Of a DNA stretch of 19,468 nt, positions 7,625-17,175 are shown in pieces. Numbering within the stretch: position 1 is the stretch's first letter; each line of letters starts with the position of its first letter. The DNA lies in NCBI GenBank assembly GCA_035542755.1, contig DATKKU010000012.1:1-19468 (forward strand), in the 5' to 3' direction. A program made the translations under genes and the position numbers. The notes beneath the pieces were generated by a model. The model was not told the origin of the DNA, searched no databases, and worked only from the letters and a program-made list of their open reading frames with translations. This stretch comes from RYN-425 sp035542755. GTDB lineage: Bacteria > Patescibacteriota > Saccharimonadia > Saccharimonadales > UBA10212.

Positions 7625-7891
7625 TTAGACGTCCAAAAAAACTGTCGTTTTATCGGCCTTGACGTGCATTACGCCGCGCGCAATTGGCAGTACATAGTCC
7701 GGTTTGCCCAGAGCCCTCACCACAATATTGCAAGGTATCAGTAGTGTCATAAAATTTTTGTGGTGGGCCAGCACGTCAAAGTTGCCAGTCCGATTTTTGG
7801 CCGAAACACTGGTGGCTGGGCCGTCAAAATAGACCTTAAACGGCGCATAGACCTTAACCTGCATTGTCGGAATAGTGGCTTGGTCACTCAT
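7625..7891 (-). CDS. atpC: F-type ATP synthase epsilon subunit, N-terminal domain only
   Basis: At 88 residues this is far shorter than the usual 130-140. It covers the N-terminal beta-sandwich that binds gamma and the c-ring: VKVYAPFKVYFDGPATSVSAKN is followed by GNFDVLAHHKNFMTLL, the family pattern GxFxVLxxHxxF. It ends right after the sandwich at VFLDV, so the C-terminal two-helix inhibitory domain is absent. A natural stop and normal spacing argue against a frameshift; the 70-odd bases downstream hold no continuation, only an inverted repeat. It is the last gene of the atp operon. The ATG at 7889-7891 directly follows the 3' arm of an inverted-repeat element with GAAGGGGA before the arm as a possible distant Shine-Dalgarno. 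Lacking the C-terminal domain, it cannot provide the epsilon-type brake on ATP hydrolysis known from other bacteria. Confidence 0.88.
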   Translation of the reverse strand: MSDQATIPTMQVKVYAPFKVYFDGPATSVSAKNRTGNFDVLAHHKNFMTLLIPCNIVVRALGKPDYVLPIARGVMHVKADKTTVFLDV

Positions 7892-7968
7892 CCCGTTAGA
7901 AGTCCCCTTCTCTGCTAAGAAGCTGGCAGGCTTTTTTGGGCCTCATATAGTAATTACTTTTAACGGGA
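7892..7968 (-). repeat. ATGAG-flanked inverted-repeat element, copy 2 (atpD-atpC spacer)
   Basis: In the transcript the 77-base element starts TCCCGTTAAAAG and ends CTTCTAACGGG. The 11-base arms (7957-7967 and 7892-7902) pair at 10 of 11 positions. Direct repeats ATGAG flank it: 7969-7973 contains the atpD stop and 7887-7891 the atpC start. Removing the element and one ATGAG would leave an ATGA stop/start overlap. The 54-base interior ends with GAAGGGGA, which could serve as Shine-Dalgarno for atpC. Confidence 0.8.
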
Positions 7969-7969
7969 C

Positions 7970-9367
<1,398 letters not shown>

Positions 9368-9368
9368 C

Positions 9369-10223
9369 TCATTCTTCCCCCGAATTTCTCAAGCCGTTCA
9401 TTATCTCTTTCAGTCGTTCGTCCTTGATGTGGCGCTTGGCCCGGTTATAGCTAAGATTGAGGTCGCGCAAACTATCGTTTGATTTTTCTTTGGCAGCGCT
9501 CATAGCCCTAAAACGGCTGGCGTATTGAGCCAGCTTGGATTCCAAAATCACTTCGCCTAGCATAATTTGCATCATAGAACGCTCCAGGTGGTTAACCACG
9601 TCAAAGGTACTTGGCTCAAAGATATAGTTTTTTTCGCTGATTACCTCGTCGGCTTTGCCTATCATGCGGCCGCGGGCCGTAACGGCATTGCCCAGCTGAA
9701 TGCTTTCAATGTCCTGCTTGGTCAGCGAAATATAATTTTCGTAGTAAACAATCGTTGATTTATATTTTTGGGCCTCGGCAGTCAGCGGCGAAACGTTGAT
9801 GTTCTGGTCGTGGCTAGGCGTTTTAAAACTATGGATGTAGTTAACGCCATTTTGTTTTAGCTGCACGGCGCCGTGGTGGCCAACGACAATGATGTCGTTT
9901 TTGGCCGGGTTGTAGTGCTTGAGCGCCTCTTTAATTAGCCTTTGGTCAATGTCACCACTAAAGCTGCCCTCGGAAGTTATTAGAATCATCAGCTCTTTTT
10001 GAATTGGGATTTGGTTGGTGCGGCCTCGGCCAAAACCAAAAGTTGAGTCAACGTGGATTTGGCTGTAAATTCGCCAAAGCTCGCTAAAGTACTGCTGGCT
10101 TTGCAGAACCTGGTCGCGGATTTGCGAAATCCTCATGCTGGCTATGCCTTCAAAGGCGCTGCTTAGTTCGCTCATAGTGGCCATGGCGTCGCGCTCCTTT
10201 AAAATTTCGCCTAGCTGCCTCAT
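9369..10223 (-). CDS. atpG: F-type ATP synthase gamma subunit
   Basis: The 284-residue central shaft has the expected long N- and C-terminal helices: MRQLGEILKERDAMATMSELSSAFEGIASMR at the start and SRFRAMSAAKEKSNDSLRDLNLSYNRAKR near the end (described here in part). The C-terminal M-A/S-A-x-x-x-A/K-x-x-N pattern is the family hallmark. The middle (about 60-190) contains ELMILITSEGSFSGDI, equivalent to the usual SDRGLCGGFN stretch but with the glycine cluster changed. It couples c-ring rotation to the alpha/beta hexamer. Its ATG overlaps the atpA stop as ATGA, indicating translational coupling. Downstream, a 78-base inverted-repeat element separates it from atpD. Confidence 0.92.
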   Translation of the reverse strand: MRQLGEILKERDAMATMSELSSAFEGIASMRISQIRDQVLQSQQYFSELWRIYSQIHVDSTFGFGRGRTNQIPIQKELMILITSEGSFSGDIDQRLIKEALKHYNPAKNDIIVVGHHGAVQLKQNGVNYIHSFKTPSHDQNINVSPLTAEAQKYKSTIVYYENYISLTKQDIESIQLGNAVTARGRMIGKADEVISEKNYIFEPSTFDVVNHLERSMMQIMLGEVILESKLAQYASRFRAMSAAKEKSNDSLRDLNLSYNRAKRHIKDERLKEIMNGLRNSGEE

Positions 10224-11743
10224 TTGGCGGCCTCCTGGGCAGCCCCGGCGGCAACCGGCGCAGCTGGGGCAGCTGCTGCGGCTGCCGGGGCTGCCGGAGT
10301 TGCCGGAGTTGCCGGTTCAGCGCTGGCGGCCATTGTCGCCTGGAGCGAACTTACGGCCTTAGCAAAGTCTTCCTCGGTCTTTATGGTAGATGCCAGCTGG
10401 CCAGCCGCAGCTTTGAGTTTGTCTATATCAAACGGCTTGCCGGGGTCCGATTTTAGCACCACATCCAGCATCAACTGCTGAGTCTGCAGGGTGTAAGTTT
10501 CACCCGGAATCTGAGTAAATAAATCTCGCAAGCGTCCGCCAATGACTAAATTGGCTTTGGCTTCGCCGGCCATCTCTGAGCCAAAGCGGGCAAATTCCTG
10601 AGCTTCTGCAAAGGCATTCAGAGTTTTTGTGATGGCCTGGTTTTGTTCCTTTTGCTTGTCGTTATGACCAACCGTACCGACACGGGTAACGCTCAGGCCG
10701 GTGTTAACCGCCGGCCGTAAGCCTTCGTGAAAGACGCCCATGTCCAAAATCCATTGTCCGTCGGTGATAGACATGACATTTGTTGGCAGGAAGCTGGTAA
10801 TGTCACCGCCATCGGCCATAACCACCGGGATTGAAGTTAGGTGTTTTTTATTTCTGTTTAGGCGCCCGGCCCGCTCTAGCAGAGACGAGTGCGAGTGAAA
10901 CATATCGCCTGGGTAGCTGTCGCGCCCCGGACTGGAACCGGACAGCAGAGCAATCTCTCGGTAGGCATGAGCGTGCGTGGTCAGGTCGTCGTACAAAATT
11001 ACCGTGTCAATTCCCTGGTTTTGCCATAAGTACTCGGCCAGCGCGCAACCAACATACGGCGCCAAATAGCTCATGACCAGCGATTCAAAAATCGTCGACA
11101 CTACAACTATAGTTTTTTCCATGGCCTTGTTGGCCGTTAGGCGGTTGATAAGGTCATCAACGTCACTTTTGCGCTTGGTTATCAAAACGTAAACAGCTAC
11201 CTGGTCGGTGCTGCGCTGGTTGATGGCGATTTGAGCGGCCAGTGTTGACTTGCCGGATTTGGCGTCGCCCAAAATTGCCAGACGCTGGCCACGGACAATC
11301 GGAAAAACGGCGTCAATTAAAGTCACGCCGGTTTCCAGCTGAGTGGTCAGTAGTTCGCGCTGATAAATTGGCGGCGCCGAGTTAAAAATTGGCCAAGAAG
11401 CATCGGAGGCAATAGCACCCTTGCCGTCCAGCGGTTCGCCCATAACCGAGACCACCCGGCCGATAAAATCTTTGCCAACCTTGGTAGTAAGCGAGTCGTT
11501 TTGGACCACGCCAAGCATTCCAGCCTTTAGGCTGATATTGCCCAGGTGCAGCACGGCCACCCGGTCTTCCAAAATGTGGTGTACAAAACCCTTGCTGCCG
11601 TCCTCAAAAATAACCAGCGAGTGCACATTAACCGGCTGCAGACCGCTGAGTTCCACCAAAAAACTGCTGACGGTTATAACTTCGCCGACTGGCTGACCAG
11701 CGTCAACCAGATTCTTAAAGTGTTTTCTAAACTCACCGTCCAT
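10220..11743 (-). CDS. atpA: F-type ATP synthase alpha subunit with Ala/Pro-rich tail
   Basis: The 507-residue subunit (ATG start) has the P-loop GDAKSGKS at 159-166, the VRGQRLAILGD lead-in, and the arginine-finger region RPAVNTGLSVTRVG (R354). It forms the non-catalytic nucleotide sites and part of the catalytic interface in F1. I chose the ATG at 11741-11743 rather than the TTG one codon earlier because AGGAG lies 6 bases upstream of the ATG but only 3 from the TTG. It overlaps atpH by 11 bases and atpG by 4. The last 35 residues are almost only Ala and Pro (with some Glu, Thr, Val), a low-complexity tail not usual for the family. The N-terminal segment before the beta barrel is short, about 20 residues. 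Confidence 0.94.
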   Translation of the reverse strand: MDGEFRKHFKNLVDAGQPVGEVITVSSFLVELSGLQPVNVHSLVIFEDGSKGFVHHILEDRVAVLHLGNISLKAGMLGVVQNDSLTTKVGKDFIGRVVSVMGEPLDGKGAIASDASWPIFNSAPPIYQRELLTTQLETGVTLIDAVFPIVRGQRLAILGDAKSGKSTLAAQIAINQRSTDQVAVYVLITKRKSDVDDLINRLTANKAMEKTIVVVSTIFESLVMSYLAPYVGCALAEYLWQNQGIDTVILYDDLTTHAHAYREIALLSGSSPGRDSYPGDMFHSHSSLLERAGRLNRNKKHLTSIPVVMADGGDITSFLPTNVMSITDGQWILDMGVFHEGLRPAVNTGLSVTRVGTVGHNDKQKEQNQAITKTLNAFAEAQEFARFGSEMAGEAKANLVIGGRLRDLFTQIPGETYTLQTQQLMLDVVLKSDPGKPFDIDKLKAAAGQLASTIKTEEDFAKAVSSLQATMAASAEPATPATPAAPAAAAAAPAAPVAAGAAQEAAK

Positions 11744-12221
11744 CAACTGCTCCTGAAACTAGCGCCGCCAGATACTGCGACTGCTTTTCCAAATAGCTGC
11801 GCAGGCTAAAATCAAAAATCTTGTTGGCGGTGCGCACTGTACAGCCGGCGGCAATTGACGGCTGAAGGCCGACTTGCAGCATAATCTGCGGGTGGATATT
11901 AGCGCGTAGCCAAACCAAAACCGGCTCCAGGGTTTTTGGCGACGGTTCACTAGCAAAACTGATATGAATATTGGGCGCCTGTTGAATCAGCCTATCAAGC
12001 TCATCACCCAGTTTCTTCCTGGTTGGCTCATCAAGCAAATTCAGTTTGTTTAGCTCCGCCAGCTGTTCCATTAAACGGGTGGTTTTGGGTGCCTGCATAG
12101 GTGTACCGGCTTGGCGAGCGGCAGCGCCAATAAAAAAATCATTAAGGCTGTTGAGCTCCCGCGATAGGTTCATAATATCGCCGCGGCCAAACAAATTATT
12201 GGGTAGTTTAAGAGGTTCCAC
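11733..12221 (-). CDS. atpH: F-type ATP synthase delta subunit
   Basis: The 162-residue product is mostly helical in its N-terminal two thirds and carries the C-terminal delta pattern GLQPSIAAGCTVRTANKIFDFSLRSYLEKQ, matching the family's GGxxxRxxxxxxDxSxxxxLxxL layout. Delta joins the alpha crown of F1 to the peripheral stalk b subunits. It starts with GTG at 12219-12221, supported by AGAGG about 10 bases upstream, and overlaps the end of the b-like gene by 14 bases. An internal ATG at residue 17 is possible but has no Shine-Dalgarno. Its stop lies inside atpA. Sequence divergence is high, so the call leans on the C-terminal motif and position. Confidence 0.85.
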   Translation of the reverse strand: MEPLKLPNNLFGRGDIMNLSRELNSLNDFFIGAAARQAGTPMQAPKTTRLMEQLAELNKLNLLDEPTRKKLGDELDRLIQQAPNIHISFASEPSPKTLEPVLVWLRANIHPQIMLQVGLQPSIAAGCTVRTANKIFDFSLRSYLEKQSQYLAALVSGAVDGR

Positions 12222-12846
12222 CGCGTATGTCCTCTATAATGGCTTGTTTGTTGGTTTCCAGCTGCGTCAGGATAAAGTCCAGCTGGTCGGATAAATCAAT
12301 CTGGTCGCCGATGGCCCGCACCACGTAATGGTTAACAATACTAGCCATATCTTTTTCAAACTGCTTCAGGGCGCGCTCTTTGGCAGCCTGGGTTTGAGCC
12401 TGCATTTGCTGCTCCAAAAAGGCCCGCTGCTGCTCTATCGTCGTAATAGTTTTTTCAATTGAGCCCAGCGCAATCTGCTTGGCATCGGCTATTGATTGCT
12501 CGTAATTTTTAAACTGCGACTGCAGGGTGCGGGTCAGCTCGGCCTTCATATAATCGTTAAGCTGGGCGGTGGTTTCGCGCAAATCTTGCTGCAAAAACAT
12601 AGCATTTTCGCCAATGACTTTTTCAAAGTGAAGGCGGCCGCGGTTGCGCAGCTCTTCTCTAAACTCATTGTTAAAAATGTGTTCTACTTCTTCAGCGGCG
12701 ACATCGCCAAGTTGCCCAGCAGGCAGCTGTTGAGTCTTGGCAGCAGGCGACGGCCCCTTGCCAGAAAGTCTCCAGGCCAGCCAAATAAAGGCCGCGGCGC
12801 ACGATAGCAGCGATCCGATGATTAATATTAGCCCACCTGTATTCAT
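12208..12846 (-). CDS. atpF: F-type ATP synthase b-like peripheral stalk subunit
   Basis: The 212-residue product has one N-terminal transmembrane helix (about 5-26), a short Pro-rich linker, and then a long charged helical region (about 48-185). That region is rich in Glu, Gln, Lys and Ala, consistent with the coiled-coil stalk that holds delta and alpha against rotation. The family is normally about 155-175 residues, so this is longer. Sequence identity to known b subunits is not obvious by eye; the call rests on topology and on the position directly before delta with a 14-base overlap. It begins 17 bases after the subunit-c-like membrane protein. No Shine-Dalgarno is visible before the ATG at 12844-12846. 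Confidence 0.78.
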   Translation of the reverse strand: MNTGGLILIIGSLLSCAAAFIWLAWRLSGKGPSPAAKTQQLPAGQLGDVAAEEVEHIFNNEFREELRNRGRLHFEKVIGENAMFLQQDLRETTAQLNDYMKAELTRTLQSQFKNYEQSIADAKQIALGSIEKTITTIEQQRAFLEQQMQAQTQAAKERALKQFEKDMASIVNHYVVRAIGDQIDLSDQLDFILTQLETNKQAIIEDIRGGTS

Positions 12847-12863
12847 TTGATGTTTTTGTTAAC

Positions 12864-13688
12864 CTATATTCTCAGTAGTAAATATACTCCAAATAACCCG
12901 ATAAGGAAAACCAAAACGGCCGCCGTAACTACCTTAAACATGCTATTTAAAATGCTCGGGCGGTTGAGCGGGTTACGTCCAAGGGCAATCATGCCGCCGC
13001 GGACCGCTGCCCAGAGCAGCGTCATTGACAGTATTACCGCGGCGCACAAGAAGGCCAGCGATAGATATATTCTGGTGGCGGTTATTGGTTTTCCGGCCAC
13101 CGCCTGGCCGACAGTACGAAGGAAGCTAGGAACAGCAATGTCGTTAATGGCTATAGGATTCTTACGGGGGTCTATGTTGACGGTAATCTTGCCAATGGCA
13201 AATTTGCCAACGGTGGTAATAACGCCTTTTTTACCGTCAAAGGCCTGTACGGCCTGACCGATAACGGCCTTTTGGTCGGTGCTGACATTGGCCGCTATGC
13301 CGTCGGTAGATGACACCGATAGATAATCACCGGCACGAATTACACCGCGCTCGGTACTAACCAGTACCGGATAGTCGCCGGTAGTAGCCACAAAAACCTG
13401 GTTGGCGACCGGGCTGTTTAGGGTAACCGGCGCGTCGGAGGGGTCTATGACTACACCGTAAATCTGAGTTGAGTCGCCGTGCGGTGCGGCCTCAACGGTA
13501 TTTTTAGTATCTTTAACCAGCGATACCAAAAACCCAGGCTGCAAGTCGCCTTTGGAGTCAAAGCCCTGGGCCAAATTATCGGCTTTTACCTGCCCAACCA
13601 AAAGTAATAAAACAGCCGCCAGAGCCGCCAGCGTAATCAGGCCTTCGCGCAGCAGTCTGGTAACCGGGTTGTGGGCTTTTATGTTCAT
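12864..13688 (-). CDS. Membrane protein with surface domain and subunit-c-like hairpin lacking the carboxylate
   Basis: The 274-residue product is the first gene of the atp operon. It has a signal or anchor helix (about 15-35) and a beta-rich region (about 38-185) containing VSTERGVIRAGDYLSVSST and AVIGQAVQAF. This pattern resembles the domain found beside autoprocessing surface proteins in Patescibacteria. Two helices (about 206-229 and 250-272) are joined by a loop with RNPLNRP (238-244). The hairpin lines up without gaps on subunit c of E. coli from R41: R-x-P, the second Pro, F54 and V56 match, but D61 falls on V258. No Asp or Glu occurs after residue 183, so it cannot carry protons the usual way. 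It occupies the usual atpE position, 17 bases before the b-like gene. It could instead be an unrelated accessory or pilin-like membrane protein. Confidence 0.72.
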   Translation of the reverse strand: MNIKAHNPVTRLLREGLITLAALAAVLLLLVGQVKADNLAQGFDSKGDLQPGFLVSLVKDTKNTVEAAPHGDSTQIYGVVIDPSDAPVTLNSPVANQVFVATTGDYPVLVSTERGVIRAGDYLSVSSTDGIAANVSTDQKAVIGQAVQAFDGKKGVITTVGKFAIGKITVNIDPRKNPIAINDIAVPSFLRTVGQAVAGKPITATRIYLSLAFLCAAVILSMTLLWAAVRGGMIALGRNPLNRPSILNSMFKVVTAAVLVFLIGLFGVYLLLRI

Positions 13689-13705
13689 GTTTATCTTTTG
13701 CCCGT

Positions 13706-13711
13706 ATTATA
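13706..13711 (-). promoter_or_regulatory. -10 element (TATAAT) of the atp operon
   Basis: A perfect TATAAT on the minus strand ends 17 bases before the ATG of the first atp-operon gene, giving a leader of roughly 10 bases without a Shine-Dalgarno. No good -35 is seen at 16-18 bases. It lies in the 54-base gap after the cysteine desulfurase stop, so the atp genes can be transcribed separately from metG-tatD-desulfurase. Confidence 0.6.
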
Positions 13712-13742
13712 GCGGTTTTGCTTATAAATAACATCTAGCTGA

Positions 13743-14882
13743 CTAGAGTGTGCGCTTGAGCGCCGAAACGGTCCGGGCAATGTCGCCTGAAGTAGTGCCG
13801 GCCCCGGTGCTAAAGCGCAGAGTTGCGCGAGCCAGTTCATCGCTAAGGCCAATGGCCCCAAGTACATGAGACGGCCGCTCGCTGCTGGCGCTGCAGGCGC
13901 TGCCAACGGCGCACTCAATGCCAAGCTCATCAAGCTGAATCATCAGCCGCTCGTTGTCGTGTCCGGCAAAACTAACACTCAAAATATGGGGGGCGTGGTG
14001 CTTTTCGTGGCCATTGATTTGAACATCGCTATCCAGTTTTAACAAGGCCTTTATAAACTCACTTCGTAAAGCCATGAGGCGTTCAGTTTCTTTCCGGCGC
14101 TTTTTTTGAGCCAGCTCCAGGGCCCTTCCAAAGCCGGCTATCTGCGGCAGATTTTCGGTGCCGGCCCGCAGACCAAATTCCTGGCCGCCACCAATAATTA
14201 TTGGCTGCAAGAGCGTGCCGGCTTTTACATAAAGCAGGCCGCTTTGCTTTGGCCCGTAAATTTTGCCGCCGTTTAGGCTCAATAAATCAACGCCCAGCCG
14301 CGATGTGCCCAAATCTAAGTAATTAGCTGCCTGGGCGGCGTCGCTATGCAGATAAAGCGGCAGGTCGTTGCCGTTTTTTAGACGGTTCTTTTTTTCCTTT
14401 TCAAGCATTGAGCGGACGGCTCGCAGCGGCTGAACAACCCCAATCTCGTTATTGACTAGGCCAATGCTGACAAGTACCGTCTGGCTGTTGAGATGTTTTT
14501 CCAGCCACGACAGGTCAATTAGACCGGTTTTTAAAACCGGGATGGTTTTTGCTCCGGCAGCACTAGCCGGCGCTAAAACCGAATCGTGCTCAATAGCCGA
14601 CACCATAATTTGGGCACCAGGGAACTTTCTGGCTACACCGCTTACCGCCAAATTGTTGGCCTCGGTGGCCCCGGCCGTAAAAACAATTTCGGCCGGCTTG
14701 GCGCCGAGCAAGCCGGCTACCACGCCCCTGGCTGCTTCCAGTTTTTGGCGGTTAGCCCTGGCCGATAAATAGGTGGCCGAAGGGTTATAGAAATTATCAG
14801 AAAAATAAGGTCGCATGGCTTCCAAAACCTCGGGGTGCATTGGCGTGGCGGCGGCATAGTCCAGGTAGATTTTTTTAGCCAC
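13743..14882 (-). CDS. iscS: Cysteine desulfurase (NifS/IscS family)
   Basis: The 379-residue PLP enzyme converts cysteine to alanine and holds the sulfur as a persulfide for tRNA thiolation or Fe-S assembly. Visible residues are H99 in AIEHDSV, D181 in HSDAAQA, the PLP lysine K207 in NGGKIYGPK, RAGTEN (239-244), and the sulfur-carrying C330 in GSACSASS. The usual SGHK before the PLP lysine reads NGGK, so the histidine next to the lysine is a glycine here. It starts with GTG immediately after the tatD stop (TAA-GTG), with GAGG 8 bases upstream. No scaffold gene is nearby, and mnmA lies in the same window, so supplying sulfur to MnmA is a reasonable role. The iscS symbol is by family; nifS would be equally acceptable. 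Confidence 0.93.
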   Translation of the reverse strand: MAKKIYLDYAAATPMHPEVLEAMRPYFSDNFYNPSATYLSARANRQKLEAARGVVAGLLGAKPAEIVFTAGATEANNLAVSGVARKFPGAQIMVSAIEHDSVLAPASAAGAKTIPVLKTGLIDLSWLEKHLNSQTVLVSIGLVNNEIGVVQPLRAVRSMLEKEKKNRLKNGNDLPLYLHSDAAQAANYLDLGTSRLGVDLLSLNGGKIYGPKQSGLLYVKAGTLLQPIIIGGGQEFGLRAGTENLPQIAGFGRALELAQKKRRKETERLMALRSEFIKALLKLDSDVQINGHEKHHAPHILSVSFAGHDNERLMIQLDELGIECAVGSACSASSERPSHVLGAIGLSDELARATLRFSTGAGTTSGDIARTVSALKRTL

Positions 14883-15695
14883 TTAGCTGGCCTCCAGGCC
14901 AAACAAAGCTATGGCATTTTTGGTACTAAATTTAGCTAGCTCTGGCAAGCCTTCACCGCGCAGGTCGGCCAAAAATTCAGCCGTTGTGACTACGTGCTTT
15001 GGCTCGCAGGTTTGGCCGCGAAAAGGCTTTGGCGCCAAAAACGGCGCATCGGTTTCCAGCACAAGCCTGTCGGCTGGCACTGCCTTAGCGGCCGCCAGCT
15101 GCTGCTCATCGCTGCTAAAAGTCATAATGCCGTTTAGACCAACGTACAGACCCCGCGATAGGATTTGTTCCAGCTCGGTTTGGTGGGCGCTGAAGCTGTG
15201 GACCACGCCGCCTATATTTGGATAGCTGTCAAAGACTTTGAAGAAGTCCTGCCAAGCCTCGCGAACATGAAAAATATACGGCAATTTTAACTCCAGTGTG
15301 ACTTCAATTTGTCGGCGCAGGGCCGCCAGCTGGTCTTCGCGAGATGAGTAATTTTTAAAATAATCCAGGCCAATTTCGCCCACTGCTACCACGGGGCCCC
15401 CAGAAAATTTATTTTTTGGGGTAAGAGTACTTGACTTGTTAAGTAATTCCAGAAGCCTTTGTTCTGCCTGTTTGTCGGCCAAGAATTCCGAAACTTCGTG
15501 CGGGTGCACGCCGACACTGGCCCAGACGTTGTCATAAGCCTCGGCAATGGCTATGGCCTTAGCACTGTCGTCCAAGTTAGTCCCAACCGAGATAAGTCTG
15601 GTCACGCCAGCCTTTTTAGCATCGCCGATTACCTGCTCAATATTGCCAGCTAAAGCGTCAAAGTATGGGTGGCAATGAGTATCAACAAACTCCAT
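14883..15695 (-). CDS. tatD: TatD-family metal-dependent DNase/hydrolase
   Basis: The 270-residue product has the TatD metal-binding set: DTHCH (H7, H9), GVHPHE (63-68), GEIGLDY with E107, FHVREA with H143, VVHSF with H166, and ETDAPFLAP with D216. The family folds as a TIM barrel and acts as a 3'-5' exonuclease in DNA repair or as a D-tyrosyl-type deacylase in some members; the substrate here is not known. Length is typical. The ATG at 15693-15695 follows the metG stop by five bases, and the pairing of metG with tatD is common in bacteria. All metal ligands are present, so it should be active. Confidence 0.94.
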   Translation of the reverse strand: MEFVDTHCHPYFDALAGNIEQVIGDAKKAGVTRLISVGTNLDDSAKAIAIAEAYDNVWASVGVHPHEVSEFLADKQAEQRLLELLNKSSTLTPKNKFSGGPVVAVGEIGLDYFKNYSSREDQLAALRRQIEVTLELKLPYIFHVREAWQDFFKVFDSYPNIGGVVHSFSAHQTELEQILSRGLYVGLNGIMTFSSDEQQLAAAKAVPADRLVLETDAPFLAPKPFRGQTCEPKHVVTTAEFLADLRGEGLPELAKFSTKNAIALFGLEAS

Positions 15696-15700
15696 AGCAG

Positions 15701-17152
15701 TTATTTTTTGGCAGGCTTAGACTCGTGCTTGGGAAATAGCGAACCGGGCAAAGGCTTCACTATTCCCTCTTCAAATACCGACTGTATTTTTGCGGCACTG
15801 TCGGGCATAAACGGAGCCAGCAGCTGCGCAATTCCCAAAAGCGAGCCGCACAAGTAGGCCAGGACTTCGCGCAGGTGCTCCTCGTCGCCGGTTTTGGCGA
15901 TTTCCCAGGGCTTTTGCTCGTCAATGTACTGGTTAAGGCCCTTTATCTGCTCCCACACCTCGCTCAGTGCTACGTCAAAGCGGCAGTTTTCTAAAGCCTC
16001 TTCGTAAGCCTTAATATCATGCTCGGGGTCCGGTATATCGCCAATGATGCCCTTTTGATACTTGGTAATCATAGCCGCCGTGCGCGACACGGCGTTGCCT
16101 AGCTGGTCGGCCAGCTCGTTATTGTAAGCTGCTTCTAATTTTTCCCAACTAAAGTCACCGTCGTCATAACTCGGAATATGGCGCAGGAAAAAGTAACGAA
16201 AGCCATCAACTCCGTATTTTTTGACCACCTCGGCCGGTGCGACTACGTTGCCGAGAGTCTTGCTCATTTTTTTACTGTCCGAAGATATAAAGCCATGGGC
16301 ATAAATAACACCGGGCAGCGGCAGGTCCAGGCCAATCAGCATGGCCGGCCATATGGCGGCGTGAAAGCGCAAAATGTCCTTGCCTATAATCTGCACATTG
16401 GCCGGCCAAAAATCCTTAAAATCTTTGTGCTCAGGATAGCCCAGCGCCGTGATGTAGTTCATCAGCGCTTCAAACCAAACGTACATAACCTGGTTAGTGT
16501 CGCCAGGCACAGCAACTCCCCAAGAGAGTTTATCCTTGGGACGGCTAACGCTGATGTCTTCTAGGCCTTGATGAAGTAGCGCCAGAATTTCGTTGCGGCG
16601 GCTGTCAGGCACGACCCGCAGTTTGTTGGCCTCTATGGCCTGCTTGACTGGTTCTGTGAAGGCGCTTAGCTTGAAAAAATAATTCTCTTCTTCTAGTTTT
16701 TCGTACTTGCGGTTATGCTCCGGGCAAACGCCCTTATTGGCGCGAACGATGGTTTCCGGAAAGTACTCCTCGTGGCCTGTGCAGTACCAGCCAACGTAGG
16801 TACCCTTATAGATGTATTTATCTAGATTTTTCCAGATGACTTGAGCCCGCTGCTCGTGCGCCGGGTCGGTGGTCCGAATAAAGCGGTCATTACTGATGTT
16901 TAGAAGCGGTAAAATTGCCCGAAAGCTTTCGCTGACTTTATCGGCATAGGCTTTGGGCGTAGCTTTGGCTTCAGCGGCTTTTTCGGCAATTTTACCGCCG
17001 TGCTCGTCGGTACCGGTTAAAAATAGGGTTGGGGTCTTGGACTGACGAGCGTACCGAGCCAGCACATCGGCCATCACCAGCTCCATGCCAAAACCAATAT
17101 GCGGCTCGCTGTTGACATACGGAATAGACGTCGTGATATAAAAATTACTCAT
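15701..17152 (-). CDS. metG: Methionyl-tRNA synthetase
   Basis: The 483-residue class I synthetase charges tRNA-Met in the cytoplasm. It has the HIGH-type motif HIGF (18-21, in YVNSEPHIGFG), TGTDEHG (46-52), YVWFEAL (224-230), IGKDILRFH (256-264), and the KMSKS-type KKMSKTLGN (294-302). The anticodon-binding helical domain follows from about 350. There is no C-terminal EMAP-II-type tRNA-binding domain, as in the shorter bacterial form. The connective-peptide region keeps only one cysteine in each half of the knuckle (C124 in YCTGHE, C143 in VCPEH), each followed by His three residues on, so zinc binding is uncertain. The ATG has AGGG directly before it and lies 23 bases after the Nudix gene. 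Confidence 0.96.
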   Translation of the reverse strand: MSNFYITTSIPYVNSEPHIGFGMELVMADVLARYARQSKTPTLFLTGTDEHGGKIAEKAAEAKATPKAYADKVSESFRAILPLLNISNDRFIRTTDPAHEQRAQVIWKNLDKYIYKGTYVGWYCTGHEEYFPETIVRANKGVCPEHNRKYEKLEEENYFFKLSAFTEPVKQAIEANKLRVVPDSRRNEILALLHQGLEDISVSRPKDKLSWGVAVPGDTNQVMYVWFEALMNYITALGYPEHKDFKDFWPANVQIIGKDILRFHAAIWPAMLIGLDLPLPGVIYAHGFISSDSKKMSKTLGNVVAPAEVVKKYGVDGFRYFFLRHIPSYDDGDFSWEKLEAAYNNELADQLGNAVSRTAAMITKYQKGIIGDIPDPEHDIKAYEEALENCRFDVALSEVWEQIKGLNQYIDEQKPWEIAKTGDEEHLREVLAYLCGSLLGIAQLLAPFMPDSAAKIQSVFEEGIVKPLPGSLFPKHESKPAKK

Positions 17153-17154
17153 CC

Positions 17155-17166
17155 CTACAATTGTAG
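17155..17166. repeat. 12-bp palindrome in the Nudix-metG gap
   Basis: CTACAATTGTAG is a perfect palindrome two bases upstream of the metG ATG. A second small inverted repeat, CTGTT-AA-AACAG (17173-17184 region), overlaps the Nudix stop. Either could form a short hairpin at the junction; no function is established. Confidence 0.35.
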
Positions 17167-17175
17167 CCTACTCTG

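Noticed and set aside
10224..10481. Ala-rich plus-strand frame opposite the end of atpA
   Set aside because: It is the complement of the Ala/Pro-rich coding tail of alpha; the composition is a by-product of GCN repeats.
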